Source: Anaerolineae bacterium
GTDB lineage: Bacteria > Chloroflexota > Anaerolineae > Anaerolineales > Villigracilaceae
Assembly (NCBI GenBank): GCA_003130845.1
Contig: QEXW01000122.1
Span: 1 to 43,138, forward strand
DNA length: 43,138 nucleotides
Reading direction: 5' to 3'
In this document: one piece after another, positions 43,049 to 43,138 of the stretch
Position numbering within the stretch: position 1 is the first letter of the stretch
Layout: every line of letters starts with the position of its first letter
Position numbers and translations under genes: made by a program
Notes under the pieces: generated by a model
Seen by the model: the letters and a program-made list of their open reading frames with translations, nothing else
Database searches by the model: none
Told to the model about the DNA's origin: nothing

Positions 43049-43138
43049 TTTCCACAAAACTGTGGATAAATGCCAAAAAACTGTGGATAACTGACTCGCC
43101 TTGTGGAAAACCCGCCCGTTTGTTCCAAAAAGTGCATA
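43049..43138. other. DnaA-box cluster, left part of a probable oriC
   Basis: TGTGGATAA occurs at 43061-43069 and 43082-43090: two perfect DnaA boxes on the minus strand. TTTCCACA (43049-43056) and TGTGGAAAA (43102-43110) are near matches. Four boxes in about 60 bp of gene-free DNA mark an origin-type region cut by the window end. dnaA is expected beyond the edge but is not seen. Confidence 0.75.

Overview
The window looks like chromosomal DNA of a Chloroflexota bacterium, most likely class Anaerolineae. This is inferred from protein character and gene mix: Pro/Thr-rich linkers in a beta-propeller lipoprotein, a fused pyruvate:ferredoxin oxidoreductase next to a dihydroorotate-dehydrogenase-like gene, M42 peptidase, DUF6391, an EF-G-2-type paralogue, and sigma70-type promoters. 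No rRNA, tRNA, insertion sequence, phage gene or CRISPR array was found. The right edge runs into a DnaA-box cluster and two parS-type palindromes lie 12 kb before it, so the window is probably origin-proximal.

Layout. 0.3-4.1 kb (+): a PhnD-like binding lipoprotein, a membrane PIN-TRAM protein and cysS. 4.1-6.1 kb (-): an ogt / PIG-L deacetylase / YhhN operon. 6.1-7.7 kb: glutamate dehydrogenase behind a leader with a tiny ORF and an intrinsic terminator. 7.7-9.8 kb (-): a large beta-propeller lipoprotein. 10.2-16.5 kb (+): nifJ with a DHOD-like partner, a hot-dog thioesterase and an M42 peptidase. 16.5-19.7 kb (-): fmt, a DadA-like oxidase and a GyaR-like reductase. 19.8-22.3 kb (+): GH2 beta-mannosidase. 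22.4-23.7 kb (-): infC-rpmI-rplT, divergent from an EF-G paralogue (+).

26.0-29.0 kb (+): a sulfur/redox operon (DUF4395, thioredoxin, cysK, cysE) preceded by a leader of about 210 nt that folds into nested long-range helices. This is the best candidate in the window for an undescribed regulatory element. 29.1-32.1 kb (+): a YtrA-type GntR regulator, slipin, SdpI-like protein and CPBP protease, with parS sites in two of the gaps. 32.2-32.3 kb: a possible small structured RNA. 32.6-35.3 kb (+): a bacteriochlorophyll-delivery (PucC-like) MFS transporter, a MerR-type regulator and an unknown seven-helix membrane protein. 35.4-36.9 kb (+): DUF6391 and holA.

36.9-41.2 kb (-): a surface-glycan cluster (acetyltransferase, two GT4 glycosyltransferases, NTF2-like protein, FkbM methyltransferase, small CxxC protein) containing two short-unit tandem arrays. 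41.3-43.0 kb (+): deoxynucleoside kinase and a nucleotidyltransferase-fold protein, then the DnaA boxes.

Several genes have a -10 box only 6-8 nt before an ATG with no Shine-Dalgarno, which points to leaderless transcripts. All functions are read from motifs and family memory. No database search, folding program or alignment was run.
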